A stretch of 28,761 nucleotides of DNA from JAKPQD01 sp029572965. GTDB lineage: Bacteria > Bacteroidota > Bacteroidia > Bacteroidales > DTGW01. Both the position numbers and the translations under genes were made by a program. The DNA lies in contig DAOSPF010000045.1 in the NCBI GenBank assembly GCA_035374585.1, forward strand, positions 1 to 28,761. Direction: 5' to 3'. The notes below the pieces were generated by a model that was not told where the DNA came from, did no database searches, and saw only the letters and a program-made list of their open reading frames with translations. Positions 1-9,241 of the stretch are shown in pieces. Each line of letters opens with the position of its first letter. Positions within the stretch are counted from its first letter, which is position 1.

Positions 1-3000
1 TAGTAGTATAAACCGTATCAATAATAACCGAGTCATTGGCTGGCAATGGATGGACTATATATTCAAGGGTATCATAACAACCTTTGCTGTCTTCCAGTTT
101 GAACTTATAAGTACCTTCAGGAATATGGCGACTATATGTTGTCAGCGATGTATTGAAGGTATCCACACCAACGGTAATAAACTTATATGCAGGTTTTCCT
201 TTAGTAATGGTAAATCCGATAGATGCACTGTCCTGACAAGTGAAATCTGCATAATGCCAGGTCGATAGCAAAGTATCTTTAGAAGCCAGTTTAATAGTAG
301 CCGTATCAAAACACCCAGATGCAGCAGAAACTTTCAACGAGAACACTCCGGCACCCAAACCAGTTACATAAGAGGCATCAGGCAACCCATTGCTCCATTC
401 GTAATGCAATGGTTCTCCACTAACCACAGTAGCAGTAACCTTTATTGTTCCATTAGTAATACCTACATTACAAGTTGACAGTGTTTTTTCAATCTTTTGA
501 ATCTTGACTTTGTTGAGGAAGATAGAATCAGCCTCTATTCTTCTACAACCAAAGCTATCAGTAACAACCAACCTATACTTTCCAGGTCCAAAATCAACCA
601 GGTCTTTTTCTTTAGAAACCAGTGTTGTATTCTGATACCATTCGTACTTATAAGGTGCTTTACCACCTGAAACAGTTGAAATAATAGTACCTGTTTCTCC
701 AGTATTACATAGTAGTTTAGAAGGTGTAAGATCTATCAATATAGGCGTGACAATAGCCTTAACGTAAGCAGTATCTCTATAACGCTTACCCTCAGCATCC
801 TCAACATAAATATAATATGTACCCGTATCATTAACTTCAATATGACCGTCATCATATTGTTCATAAGGGAATGAAGGGTCATTAGCATTTGTAGCCTTGT
901 AATAAACAGGACCTGCCGCAGCATTACTTACGCTAACATTAATAAATGCCTGTAAAAATGGTTGAATACAGGTAACATCTTCAACCGAATCAATCTTACC
1001 TAACAAAACAGTATCTTGTTTTACAATAGCAGTACCTGTTGCAAAAGAGCAAACATCATCAACCCTAACAGTAAATGTATCTGCTGGTAAACTGGTAAAT
1101 ACGTTGTTATTTCCGTTATTGAACGAACCATGATGTAATGAAATTGCTGAAAATGTAAATACTCCAGAACCCGAATTTGGATTAACATATACGGTCATTG
1201 TCCCGGTATTTCCATTTGCTGAAACAGTTGTAGTAATACTATCAATAATTACAGCCGAAGCAGGCAATATATTTGCCGAGAAAGAAGCAGTATCTATACC
1301 ATCTGTAACTAACAAAGGATATGTTCCCGGAATAAGCCCTGTAAAAGTTTTGGTAACAGGAGCCGAAACAAATGGTGCTCCATTGAACGAATACTTATAA
1401 GTACCATTACCTGAAGTAACATTATACGTTACCGTTCCATCATTTAAGCCTGCACAAGTCTCATTAGTTTTACTAAAGTCAACATTGAGTTTTATATCTA
1501 TAGGAACAACAATAGAATCATAAATAATACAACCTACTAAATCCTGAACCGCTATATAATACTTCTTATTTCCTTCCAATCCGTCAAACTCACCACCATT
1601 AACATCAAAAGTCTTACCGTTATCCTTTGAGAATTGATATGATGTCATATTGCCAGTTCCCCCCGATGCCAAAATAGTAATAGTTCCATTAGGCACAACA
1701 TCAGTTTGAGGAGTAGCTGTTTTACTATCAATCACTAATAATGACTTATTATTATCTTCTATTACAAAAGAAGGAGTATTAACAGAAGCTCCTGGCAGGC
1801 TATGACGCACGTTAAACTGATACGTCCCTGCTACAAGGCCTGTAAATGTGGTATCTTTGGCATATACAGTAGCCAAAGCAACGGTTGTTGCACCACGTCT
1901 TAACCGGACCGTAAATGGCGCTTTCCCAGTTTTAATATGAATAGATGCTGTAGCAGAAGGCGTTCCAAAACATTTTACGTTCTCCCATGTAGGAGGCCAT
2001 AATTCTAATTTAGAATCATCCAATACCTCTACAGTAGTATCAATTTCTCCACAACCATTAATATCGCGAATTTTCAAACTGTAGGTACCAGCTGCTAAAG
2101 AGCTAAATACGTTTGAAGGAACATACCCGGCATTGTTAAAGTCGTATTCATAGCTTCCGCTACCGCCAGTTGCATTAACAGTAACTTTACCATTACCAGC
2201 AGTCCCGTCATAATTAATTACAGTCATAGTCGCTGCTAATTTTTGTGCAGGATCAACAACTACAGTAACATGATCGGTATTTGACAAAGCGTCTGTAGCT
2301 GTCAAAGTATAAGTACCCGGGGCTACATTGTTAAAGTCTGCAATAGCCGGAACAGCTGTTATTGTATAAGGCGGGGTTCCACCTGTAACCGAAGTAACAA
2401 TCTTTCCGTCAGTATAACCGAAACAGGTTGGGCTTGTAGGAATAGCAGTAAGAGTTATCGTTGGACAAGCAAGAACAGAAACTCCTGTATTAGCAGAAGC
2501 TGTACAACCATTACCATCCAGCACACTCAAATTAATAGTATAATCTCCGGCAACTGGATTTGAATAATTTGGAGTAGCAGAAGCGGCATCATCAAAACCT
2601 CCACTTGTAGAGGACCATGCATAAGTAACAGGAGCTACAGCATTGGATATAGTTGCAGAATATCCAAGTTTATCTTTACTACAAACTGAACTATTGGCAG
2701 GGTTTATCGAAAGCGAAATTGCAGCCGGGCCACCAACAGTTGCAGGAACACTTGCTGTACAAACTCCATTGGTTGCAGATACCGTATATGTTCCTTTAGC
2801 TAAACCAGAGAAAATATTTGATGGCTGCGTGATACCAGGAGTAAGGGTATAGCTGGTTGCTGTACCTGTCAGCACATTTACTGTAATCTGGCCATTTAAG
2901 CTGGTAGAACAACCGGTTACATCATTTACAGAAGCAGAAATGGTCAAAACCGAAGCTACATTTATCGTAATCTCATCTGTCATATTAACTGTACAGCCAT

Positions 3001-6000
3001 TATCTGCTGTCACATAATAAGATGAAGTACTTGCTGGAGACACGGCATCAAATTGTAAATAAGCACCATTGCCAATTTTTGTCGAAACAACAGCATTATC
3101 AGATTTCTGTTTTAGTTGATAGGTAACACCGTTTTGAGAAGCCTTTAAACCTAAAATTGCAGAGCCTCCGGCACAAATAACAGTATCATTGCTTAAAGCT
3201 TTTTGAGCTGGCAACGGGTTAACAGTTACTGATGCCATATCAGCCATTTGCAAAGAACATGATGTTGTTTTATTGGTTGCCAAAACATTGGCAGTTAAAG
3301 TAGAAGTTGGCACGAATGTGAAAGTTATATCGGCACCTGTTCCATCTACAGCAACGCCAATATTTGAATTATCACTATTATCTCTTAATTGGTAACTTAC
3401 CCCGTTTTCCGAATTCAACAAAGTCAGGGTTACAGAACCTCCCTGGCATACAGTAGCATCGTTTATACTCTTTTCTAAAGGCAAAGCATTAATTGTTGCT
3501 ACTACTGGCAAACGTGGTGATGATTGACAACCATTATTATCTGCTGAAACATAGTATGTTGTTGTCGCAGCAATCGAAGGAGTTGTAAAATTGCTACCTG
3601 AAGCCAAACTTGCACCACCAGTTAAATCAGCAAACCATAACACCTGGGCTGTACCCGATGCTGAAGCTGAAAGGACAACAGAACCCGACCCACAACGGCT
3701 ATTATCAGTACGTGAGGTTATGCTTTCAATGTTATAAAATTTCAATGTAGCAGCATTACTCAATGTATTGCCGCAAGTTGCCGAATTTACCCGGCAACGG
3801 TATTTATTACCATCCAAAGTATTTTGAGCTCCGGTCAGACTAAGCTTTGATGATGTTGTTGTATTGGTTACACTATATGGTGCAGCTATTACTAATGGAT
3901 TGTAGGTTGTACCTCCATCAGTAGAAATTTCCCAGCTATAAGTTAATCCCGTTCCAGAAGCTACAACAGTAAAAGCCGTATCCCCATTATTACAAATACC
4001 AGCATCAGAAGGTTGTACACTTATTGTAGTTGCAGCAACTACAGCCAAATTAACCACATTAGAAGTTTGATTACCACAAGCATTAGTTGCTACCAATTGA
4101 TACTTGTAACCATCCATAAGCAATGTAACAGCATTAACAGTTAGCGAGTTACCAGTTTCTCCCGGAATATCTGAGAAAGTTGCACCTCCATTGGTTGATA
4201 GTTGCCATTTCTGTGAAGTTGCCCCAGTAACACTAACATTAAAAGTAACATTGCCTCCCACACATGAAGATTGGTCGATTGGCTGCGAAGTAAAATGGGG
4301 CAAAGCATCCATGGTAACAGTAATTACATTAGACTCTTTTGTTCCACAAGAGCCACTGGTTACCTGACGCTTATATTGAATATTCTGAGTTACAGCAGGA
4401 GCTGTATATGATTCTAAATTATTGGTCCCAGAAGCATTCGTCCAGGTTGCACCACCATCAGTCGATTGTTGCCACAAATAGGTATATACACCTGTCGAGC
4501 CAGAAGCTGGTGTTTCTGTAATAGTTGGAACAACATTCTCACAAACAGTCTGGTCACTGCCAATAGATCCGGCATTCAAATCAGAATAAACTGTTATTAT
4601 TGCAGCAGTTGAATTTGCTGTTGGGCAAGAACCGCTTTGTACCACTGCCCTATATTGTGTAGTTTGCGTTAAATTAGTAGCTGTTAATGAAGAAGTAATA
4701 TTAGCAATAGGTGTCCAGGTTACCCCTCCATTGGTTGATGACTCCCAACGTACGACACTTCCGGTATATCCAGTTAAATTCAAAGTAGTTGAATTAATAC
4801 CGTAACAAACAGATGTACTGGTCCCAACAGTACCTCCTACTGAAGATGCAACAACTGTTACAGTTGCGGCAGATGAATAAGCAGGCGAACAAGAACCACT
4901 TTGTACCACAGCCCTATACTGACGGGTCTGTGTAAGATTTGTAGCTGTATATGTTGTATTTGTATTTGCAATATTTACCCATGTAACACCTCCGTTGGTC
5001 GAATATTGCCAACGTACAACACTTCCTGTATGTCCCGAAAGTGTTAATAATGTAGAATTAGTTCCCGAGCAAACCGTTGCACTACCAGAAACTGTACCCC
5101 CTACTGTTGGTGGATCTACAGTAATCACAGCCGAACCTGTACGATCCGAAGCATTTGACACACATTTACTGTCACTCAAAGCTGTTACAGTATAAGTAGT
5201 AGTCACTGCCGGCGATACAGTAAAAGTATATGGACTGGTTAGAATATTGGTCACAGGCACAGATGTTATACCATCAGTATAAGTCAGATCCCAAGGGCCA
5301 GTTCCCGTAAGCGCAATACTTACCGTGGCGTTTGAACCCTGACAAATATTTGTGCTCCCACTAATAACCGATGTTGGACGAGGATTCACTATTACAGTTG
5401 CACTACCTGTTAATCCCGAAGGCCCTGCAATACAATTTGCATCTGAAACAGCAGATAATACATATGTTTTTGTAGAAGAAGGGTTAACATTAAAATTATA
5501 AGGCGATGAAACAATTGGATTGACTGTTACCGGAGTTGTTCCATCGGTGTAGGTTACAGACCAAGGTGCTGTACCTGTTAATACTATTGACAGCGGGGCA
5601 TTCCCTCCATTACAAATAGTAGCAGAACCACTGATTGATGCAGTTGGAGGAGTTAAAACAGTTACAGTTGCGCTACCTGTCATCTGGGCAGGAGTAGCTG
5701 CACAAGTGTTATTATCAGTCAACGAAGTAACAGTATATGTTGTTGTAGTCGAAGGACTAACACTGAACTCATAAGGACTGGTCAAAATGTTAGTTACTGT
5801 TTTTGGCGTTGTACCATCGGTATAAACCAAAGACCAGGGAGCTGTTCCGGTAAGCGCAATACTCAACGAAGCACTGTTTGAAGGACAAATCGAAGTTGTC
5901 CCTGTAATATTTGATGTAGGAAGAGGGTTAACAACAATTGTCCCTGTAGCATTTGCAGTTCCACAACCTCCTGTCAATGCTATACTATAATTAAATGTAC

Positions 6001-7213
6001 CTGNNNNNNNNNNNNNNNNNNNNNNNNNNNNNNNNNNNNNNNNNNNNNNNNNNNNNNNNNNNNNNNNNNNNNNNNNNNNNNNNNNNNNNNNNNNNNNNNN
6101 NNNTGTTATAGGTGTTAAGGCTGTGTTGATACACAATGTAGGAGTTGAAGATGCTGCACCTGCTGTATTGGCAGCGACTACTGTAATTGTTTTTGTAGCT
6201 GTATTTGAACAACCATTACCATCAGTATATGTATAAGTTATCGTATGCGTTCCAACACCAGCAACCGATGCATCAAAGTTTGTTCCTGAAACACCAGGCC
6301 CGCTATAAATTCCACCAACAGGTGTACCTCCGGTTAAAGTATAAGTAGTAGAAGCAACACACTGATCAGGATATGTACCACTAATAGAAACTGAAGGTAA
6401 TGCTAATACTTCAATGGTATTAGAAGCACTATTGGTACAAGAATTGGCATCTGTATAAGTATATGTAATAATTTTAGTTCCAGGCGCTCCAGATGCAGAA
6501 GCATTAAAATTAGTTCCTGATACTCCAGGCCCAGAATAAGAACCTCCAACAGGATTTCCACCAGAAAGAGTGTATGTTGTGTTGTTTGCACATTGATCTG
6601 CCAATACTCCTCCGAATGTTACAGAAGGAAGATTAAACACCTCAATATCCGACAGGGCAGTTGCTTTAGTACAACCTTTATTATCAATAACAGTAAGCCT
6701 TAAATTGTAATTTCCTGCAACTTTCCCGGTAAAAGTAGGATCTTCAATATCATCTTGATTTAAGAAACCATTATCTACAGCAGTTCCATCCCAAAAGTAT
6801 GAATAAATTTTATTTCCCCCCGACACTAAAGCATCAATAGGTGTTGGAACATTCAAGCAATAGTTTGACACAGGGAAACTAACACTTAAAACATCAGGCT
6901 GTCTGACCCGAACTCCAAAAATAATATCGCCATCGCCATTGGCATCCTCAACAACAATCCAGTAAGTCCCCATTGGAAGGCCACTAAAAACATAAAATGT
7001 ATCCGTAGTAACACCTCCTGTCCCTGTAGAAATTGTATAATGATAAGGAGGAAGCCCTCCGGTTATATTCACTTGTATCTTTCCATCGGAAAAACCGTTA
7101 CAAGAAACAGAATCAATAGAAACCGAGGCAATAGTTGGCAACTGTGCAAAAATATTGCTGGTAACTATGGTACACAAAAGAATAAATAACGAAAGTTTCA
7201 ATAAAGATTTCAT
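1..7213 (-). CDS. Giant secreted SprB/Ig-like repeat adhesin, N-terminal part (partial)
   Basis: One open minus-strand frame runs from the ATG at 7213 to the left edge, about 2,400 codons, with no stop seen where I translated it. It crosses a 100-N gap, and the frame happens to agree on both sides. The N-terminus is a typical signal peptide (MKSLLKLSLFILLC..., cleavage near NIFAQ). A SprB-type repeat follows directly (VSCNGFSDGKIQV, TGGLPPYHYT, GTYWIVVEDANG). Further in are blocks of different repeat families: two ~77-aa units with YSGPGVSGTNF, three ~90-aa units with PW.LTYTDG and TTTYTVT.LSD, ~88-aa Ig-like units with STNGG.TW and QYRAVVQSGSC, then more SprB-like units. This is the build of Bacteroidota surface adhesins such as SprB, usually exported by the type IX system. 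The C-terminal sorting domain lies outside the window, so the export route is inferred. The gene is single, with a long non-coding leader region before it. Confidence 0.9.
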   Translation of the reverse strand, partial: MKSLLKLSLFILLCTIVTSNIFAQLPTIASVSIDSVSCNGFSDGKIQVNITGGLPPYHYTISTGTGGVTTDTFYVFSGLPMGTYWIVVEDANGDGDIIFGVRVRQPDVLSVSFPVSNYCLNVPTPIDALVSGGNKIYSYFWDGTAVDNGFLNQDDIEDPTFTGKVAGNYNLRLTVIDNKGCTKATALSDIEVFNLPSVTFGGVLADQCANNTTYTLSGGNPVGGSYSGPGVSGTNFNASASGAPGTKIITYTYTDANSCTNSASNTIEVLALPSVSISGTYPDQCVASTTYTLTGGTPVGGIYSGPGVSGTNFDASVAGVGTHTITYTYTDGNGCSNTATKTITVVAANTAGAASSTPTLCINTALTPITXXXXXXXXXXXXXXXXXXXXXXXXXXXXXXXXXXGTFNYSIALTGGCGTANATGTIVVNPLPTSNITGTTSICPSNSASLSIALTGTAPWSLVYTDGTTPKTVTNILTSPYEFSVSPSTTTTYTVTSLTDNNTCAATPAQMTGSATVTVLTPPTASISGSATICNGGNAPLSIVLTGTAPWSVTYTDGTTPVTVNPIVSSPYNFNVNPSSTKTYVLSAVSDANCIAGPSGLTGSATVIVNPRPTSVISGSTNICQGSNATVSIALTGTGPWDLTYTDGITSVPVTNILTSPYTFTVSPAVTTTYTVTALSDSKCVSNASDRTGSAVITVDPPTVGGTVSGSATVCSGTNSTLLTLSGHTGSVVRWQYSTNGGVTWVNIANTNTTYTATNLTQTRQYRAVVQSGSCSPAYSSAATVTVVASSVGGTVGTSTSVCYGINSTTLNLTGYTGSVVRWESSTNGGVTWTPIANITSSLTATNLTQTTQYRAVVQSGSCPTANSTAAIITVYSDLNAGSIGSDQTVCENVVPTITETPASGSTGVYTYLWQQSTDGGATWTNASGTNNLESYTAPAVTQNIQYKRQVTSGSCGTKESNVITVTMDALPHFTSQPIDQSSCVGGNVTFNVSVTGATSQKWQLSTNGGATFSDIPGETGNSLTVNAVTLLMDGYKYQLVATNACGNQTSNVVNLAVVAATTISVQPSDAGICNNGDTAFTVVASGTGLTYSWEISTDGGTTYNPLVIAAPYSVTNTTTSSKLSLTGAQNTLDGNKYRCRVNSATCGNTLSNAATLKFYNIESITSRTDNSRCGSGSVVLSASASGTAQVLWFADLTGGASLASGSNFTTPSIAATTTYYVSADNNGCQSSPRLPVVATINALPLEKSINDATVCQGGSVTLTLLNSENGVSYQLRDNSDNSNIGVAVDGTGADITFTFVPTSTLTANVLATNKTTSCSLQMADMASVTVNPLPAQKALSNDTVICAGGSAILGLKASQNGVTYQLKQKSDNAVVSTKIGNGAYLQFDAVSPASTSSYYVTADNGCTVNMTDEITINVASVLTISASVNDVTGCSTSLNGQITVNVLTGTATSYTLTPGITQPSNIFSGLAKGTYTVSATNGVCTASVPATVGGPAAISLSINPANSSVCSKDKLGYSATISNAVAPVTYAWSSTSGGFDDAASATPNYSNPVAGDYTINLSVLDGNGCTASANTGVSVLACPTITLTAIPTSPTCFGYTDGKIVTSVTGGTPPYTITAVPAIADFNNVAPGTYTLTATDALSNTDHVTVVVDPAQKLAATMTVINYDGTAGNGKVTVNATGGSGSYEYDFNNAGYVPSNVFSSLAAGTYSLKIRDINGCGEIDTTVEVLDDSKLELWPPTWENVKCFGTPSATASIHIKTGKAPFTVRLRRGATTVALATVYAKDTTFTGLVAGTYQFNVRHSLPGASVNTPSFVIEDNNKSLLVIDSKTATPQTDVVPNGTITILASGGTGNMTSYQFSKDNGKTFDVNGGEFDGLEGNKKYYIAVQDLVGCIIYDSIVVPIDIKLNVDFSKTNETCAGLNDGTVTYNVTSGNGTYKYSFNGAPFVSAPVTKTFTGLIPGTYPLLVTDGIDTASFSANILPASAVIIDSITTTVSANGNTGTMTVYVNPNSGSGVFTFSAISLHHGSFNNGNNNVFTSLPADTFTVRVDDVCSFATGTAIVKQDTVLLGKIDSVEDVTCIQPFLQAFINVSVSNAAAGPVYYKATNANDPSFPYEQYDDGHIEVNDTGTYYIYVEDAEGKRYRDTAYVKAIVTPILIDLTPSKLLCNTGETGTIISTVSGGKAPYKYEWYQNTTLVSKEKDLVDFGPGKYRLVVTDSFGCRRIEADSIFLNKVKIQKIEKTLSTCNVGITNGTIKVTATVVSGEPLHYEWSNGLPDASYVTGLGAGVFSLKVSAASGCFDTATIKLASKDTLLSTWHYADFTCQDSASIGFTITKGKPAYKFITVGVDTFNTSLTTYSRHIPEGTYKFKLEDSKGCYDTLEYIVHPLPANDSVIIDTVYTT
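4560..5095 (-). repeat. Ig-like 88-aa tandem repeats in the adhesin
   Basis: Two well-matched copies with a period of 264 bp, anchored by CAAGAACCRCTTTGTACCAC at 4626 and 4890. Each encodes V.RW.SSTNGGVTW, then QYRAVVQSGSC and a paired cysteine. A more diverged copy continues toward 4300. The fold is probably Ig-like, judged only from the spacing of Trp and Cys residues. Confidence 0.75.
5130..5945 (-). repeat. Three ~90-aa tandem repeats in the adhesin
   Basis: Equivalent points in successive units (for example the GTTCCCGTAA / GTACCTGTTA / GTTCCGGTAA anchors at 5301, 5571 and 5844) lie 270 and 273 bp apart. Each unit encodes a C-x-G-S start, then PW.LTYTDG, a SPY.F.VSP segment, TTTYTVT and a SLSD motif with a nearby cysteine. 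The units have diverged at the DNA level. A further unit may be hidden by the adjacent gap. Confidence 0.8.
6004..6103. other. Assembly gap (100 N)
   Basis: Exactly 100 undetermined bases, the usual scaffold placeholder, so the true length is unknown. It falls inside the repeat region of the giant adhesin, between the ~77-aa repeats and the ~90-aa repeats, where a repeat-induced assembly break would be expected. As written the gap keeps the reading frame, but that may be chance. Confidence 0.97.
6170..6625 (-). repeat. 77-aa tandem repeats near the adhesin N-terminus
   Basis: Two copies with a 231-bp period (CCAGGCC anchors at 6294 and 6525). Each encodes DQC...TTYTL.GG.PVGG.YSGPGVSGTNF followed by ITYTYTD.N.C. 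This is a common extracellular repeat in Bacteroidota adhesins. A further copy may begin at the edge of the gap. Confidence 0.75.
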
Positions 7214-8132
7214 TCTTTCTTATTTTTAAGTTACAAAATTCTTAAAACATTAATAATAACTAGCCTTCCGAATGTCTAAATTTTATCTGAAAAAAAATAT
7301 CGCTTACTCCTAATTTTGAAATAATGCAAACCCAGTCGGGGCAAGTTATTAACAAAACAAGGCCGAAAATTAACATTTTTTACGTAAAAAATGCAAATAT
7401 GTTCGATTAAAAAAAAGCCTGATAACATTAACAGTTGGTCTTAAAAAACACCGCTATTGCTTATTGTAAAAGCAATACAAGGAACTTTCAGACTTACAAT
7501 ATTTTACACAAATAGTTAAAAAAAATTGACGAAAATCACCTATGTATTGACTTTTTTTTATCTAACAAAGCTTTTAAACAAACCTTTGATTGTAATTATT
7601 AGAAATATAAAATCTGAAAGACCAACAAAAACAAGTAAATAATAATGAAGATGAAAGCAAAACTAAGAGCTGTAAAAATTTTTAAGCCATAACTACATCT
7701 ATCCCTGTAAATTTAACTTAAAGAGATTATAATAGGCCTTTACACAATAAAGAGAAAATTTCAAATAGCCCTGAGCCTTTGGCAAAAACTTGCTGAGTCT
7801 GCAGGGAAAGTTTACAGTTTTCTTCAAAAAGGAATTTTTAAAGTTCAACACTCACTGTGATAAAAGAATTTTTGAGATATTAGTTAAACCCAGATTAATC
7901 ATTAGTAGGCTTTTTAGAGGCAAACTATATGATTTAGTTGGGTTAATCCTCTCGTTATAAACGAGACAAGCTGATTTAGAAATTATCTTAAAAATTTTTA
8001 TTAAGCTATTGAATTACAACCTCTTAATCGAATAAGCATTTTTAATGCTTAATTTGGGTTAAAAGCTTATTTCAATAAAAAAAGGCTGTTAGTACGAAAC
8101 AGCCTTTTAAAATATTGTATATTAAAACTTAA
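7214..8132. other. 919-bp gene-free region
   Basis: AT-rich stretch without a credible gene; the longest open frames are about 50 codons and resemble nothing I know. It should contain the promoter of the giant adhesin near its right-to-left start, but I see no clear TAnnTTTG element on the minus strand. Small perfect hairpins occur at 7456-7476 (ATTGCTT/AAGCAAT), 7950-7966 (TCTCGTT/AACGAGA, 3-base loop) and 8034-8050 (AAGCATT/AATGCTT, 3-base loop). The terminator of the next gene lies at its right end. Confidence 0.6.
8076..8109 (-). terminator. Intrinsic terminator of the coiled-coil protein gene
   Basis: Perfect 11-bp stem AAAAGGCTGTT / AACAGCCTTTT (8080-8090 with 8098-8108) and a 7-base loop. 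Read on the minus strand it is followed by a run of T. It lies 24 bp past the stop codon at 8133, so it ends that transcript. Confidence 0.85.
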
Positions 8133-9014
8133 TTATTTCAACGAAAAGCTAGAGCTTCCAATAAGTTTACCTTCACAAAAAAGATCAACATTGTAAGTAC
8201 CAGCAATAAGTTCTCCGGCATTATCCCAATAAAGACTAACATCAAGGTCTGCATTCTGATAGGTAACCTGACGTTTAGCAGAATAAACTATTTTATTGCC
8301 TTCATATTCAAACACATCTTGTTCTGAAGAGGCCAATACAAGGTCATCGGGACGGGTAATTCTTATATAAATTGTTTTTTCACCAGCAGAAGCAAGAGAA
8401 TTCTCCCGAATAGTAAAAGATGTTTTAATCTTTGCTGTACGAGATGCTTTTTCAGTATCTTTCCCTCGACGGTTAAGTGGTGAAACTGTAATATTTTTTG
8501 CACTCAACACTTTAGCAACCTCTATTTTAGACGACATATCGGCTTTTTCTTTCGAAAGGCTTTCATTATTTTTACGAGCATCATCTAAAGCTGTTTTTAC
8601 TTCAATATTTTCTGCTACAAGTTTTTGATTTTTTGTATTGAGCGAGTCAATCTGAATGATATAACTTTTCATTACTTCACGCAAAGTAGCCAGTTCTTTT
8701 TTATACAACTTAATTTTTTCAAGGTTACTGGCATTTATAGCCAAAAGGTTTTTTATTCTGTCCTGTTGTTTGTTTATCTGATTATTTAAGCTATCATTAT
8801 CACTTTTCAAGCCTTCGTATTCAGACATCATATCTTTAAGTTCACTGGTCAAAGATTCTTTCTGCTCCTCAAGGGCTTCCTGTACTATTGCATTATCTGC
8901 CATTTTTTTCTGATATTGCATATACAAAACACCTAATGAAGCAGCAAGCACAACAACCAAAATAGTAAGTATCATCGTTAGTTTACGATTGGGAGACGAA
9001 TTGGTATTTTCCAT
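8133..9014 (-). CDS. Membrane-anchored coiled-coil protein
   Basis: 293 aa. Residues 1-13 are polar, and residues 14-33 form one hydrophobic helix (TMILTILVVVLAASLGVLY) that probably works as an uncleaved inner-membrane anchor. Residues ~36-170 are a long heptad-rich coiled coil in Glu, Lys, Asn and Leu. Residues ~195-293 form a compact beta-rich domain (IKTSFTIREN, IYIRITRPDD, NKIVYSAKRQ, GTYNVDLFCEGKLIGSSSF). I recognise the general architecture from conserved Bacteroidota proteins of unknown function. The topology suggests that the coil and C-terminal domain project into the periplasm, perhaps as a spacer or scaffold. It is a single gene with its own terminator and is transcribed toward the adhesin gene 919 bp away. 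No function is assigned. Confidence 0.85.
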   Translation of the reverse strand: MENTNSSPNRKLTMILTILVVVLAASLGVLYMQYQKKMADNAIVQEALEEQKESLTSELKDMMSEYEGLKSDNDSLNNQINKQQDRIKNLLAINASNLEKIKLYKKELATLREVMKSYIIQIDSLNTKNQKLVAENIEVKTALDDARKNNESLSKEKADMSSKIEVAKVLSAKNITVSPLNRRGKDTEKASRTAKIKTSFTIRENSLASAGEKTIYIRITRPDDLVLASSEQDVFEYEGNKIVYSAKRQVTYQNADLDVSLYWDNAGELIAGTYNVDLFCEGKLIGSSSFSLK

Positions 9015-9199
9015 ATTTTTTGTTTTTAAGTTTTATGGGTGTAAATTTAATCATAATAACTAATTGCAAGAAAAAATATTTTTCTGAAAGAAATATAAAT
9101 GTTTATTTCTACCTAATTTTGTTTATTGACCTTTTATTTTTATAAATTATCTAACAAATAAAAAGACTTGATAAATCATGGCCTGAATACGCAATATTT

Positions 9200-9207
9200 T
9201 ATATTTG
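9200..9207 (+). promoter_or_regulatory. Candidate -7 element (TATATTTG)
   Basis: Exact match to the Bacteroidota -7 consensus TAnnTTTG, 34 bp before the esterase start codon. I see no good -33 TTG at the usual spacing, so the promoter is plausible but unproven. Confidence 0.4.
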
Positions 9208-9241
9208 CCAGACTAAATAATCACACCTTAATTTATATAGT

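Noticed and set aside
4300..5950. Tandem DNA repeats considered as a CRISPR or integron-like array
   Set aside because: The periods are 231-273 bp, multiples of three, diverged, and inside one open reading frame; they encode protein domains.
7704..7860. Minus-strand frame of about 50 codons in the gene-free region
   Set aside because: No ATG start, no recognisable similarity, and this length is expected by chance.
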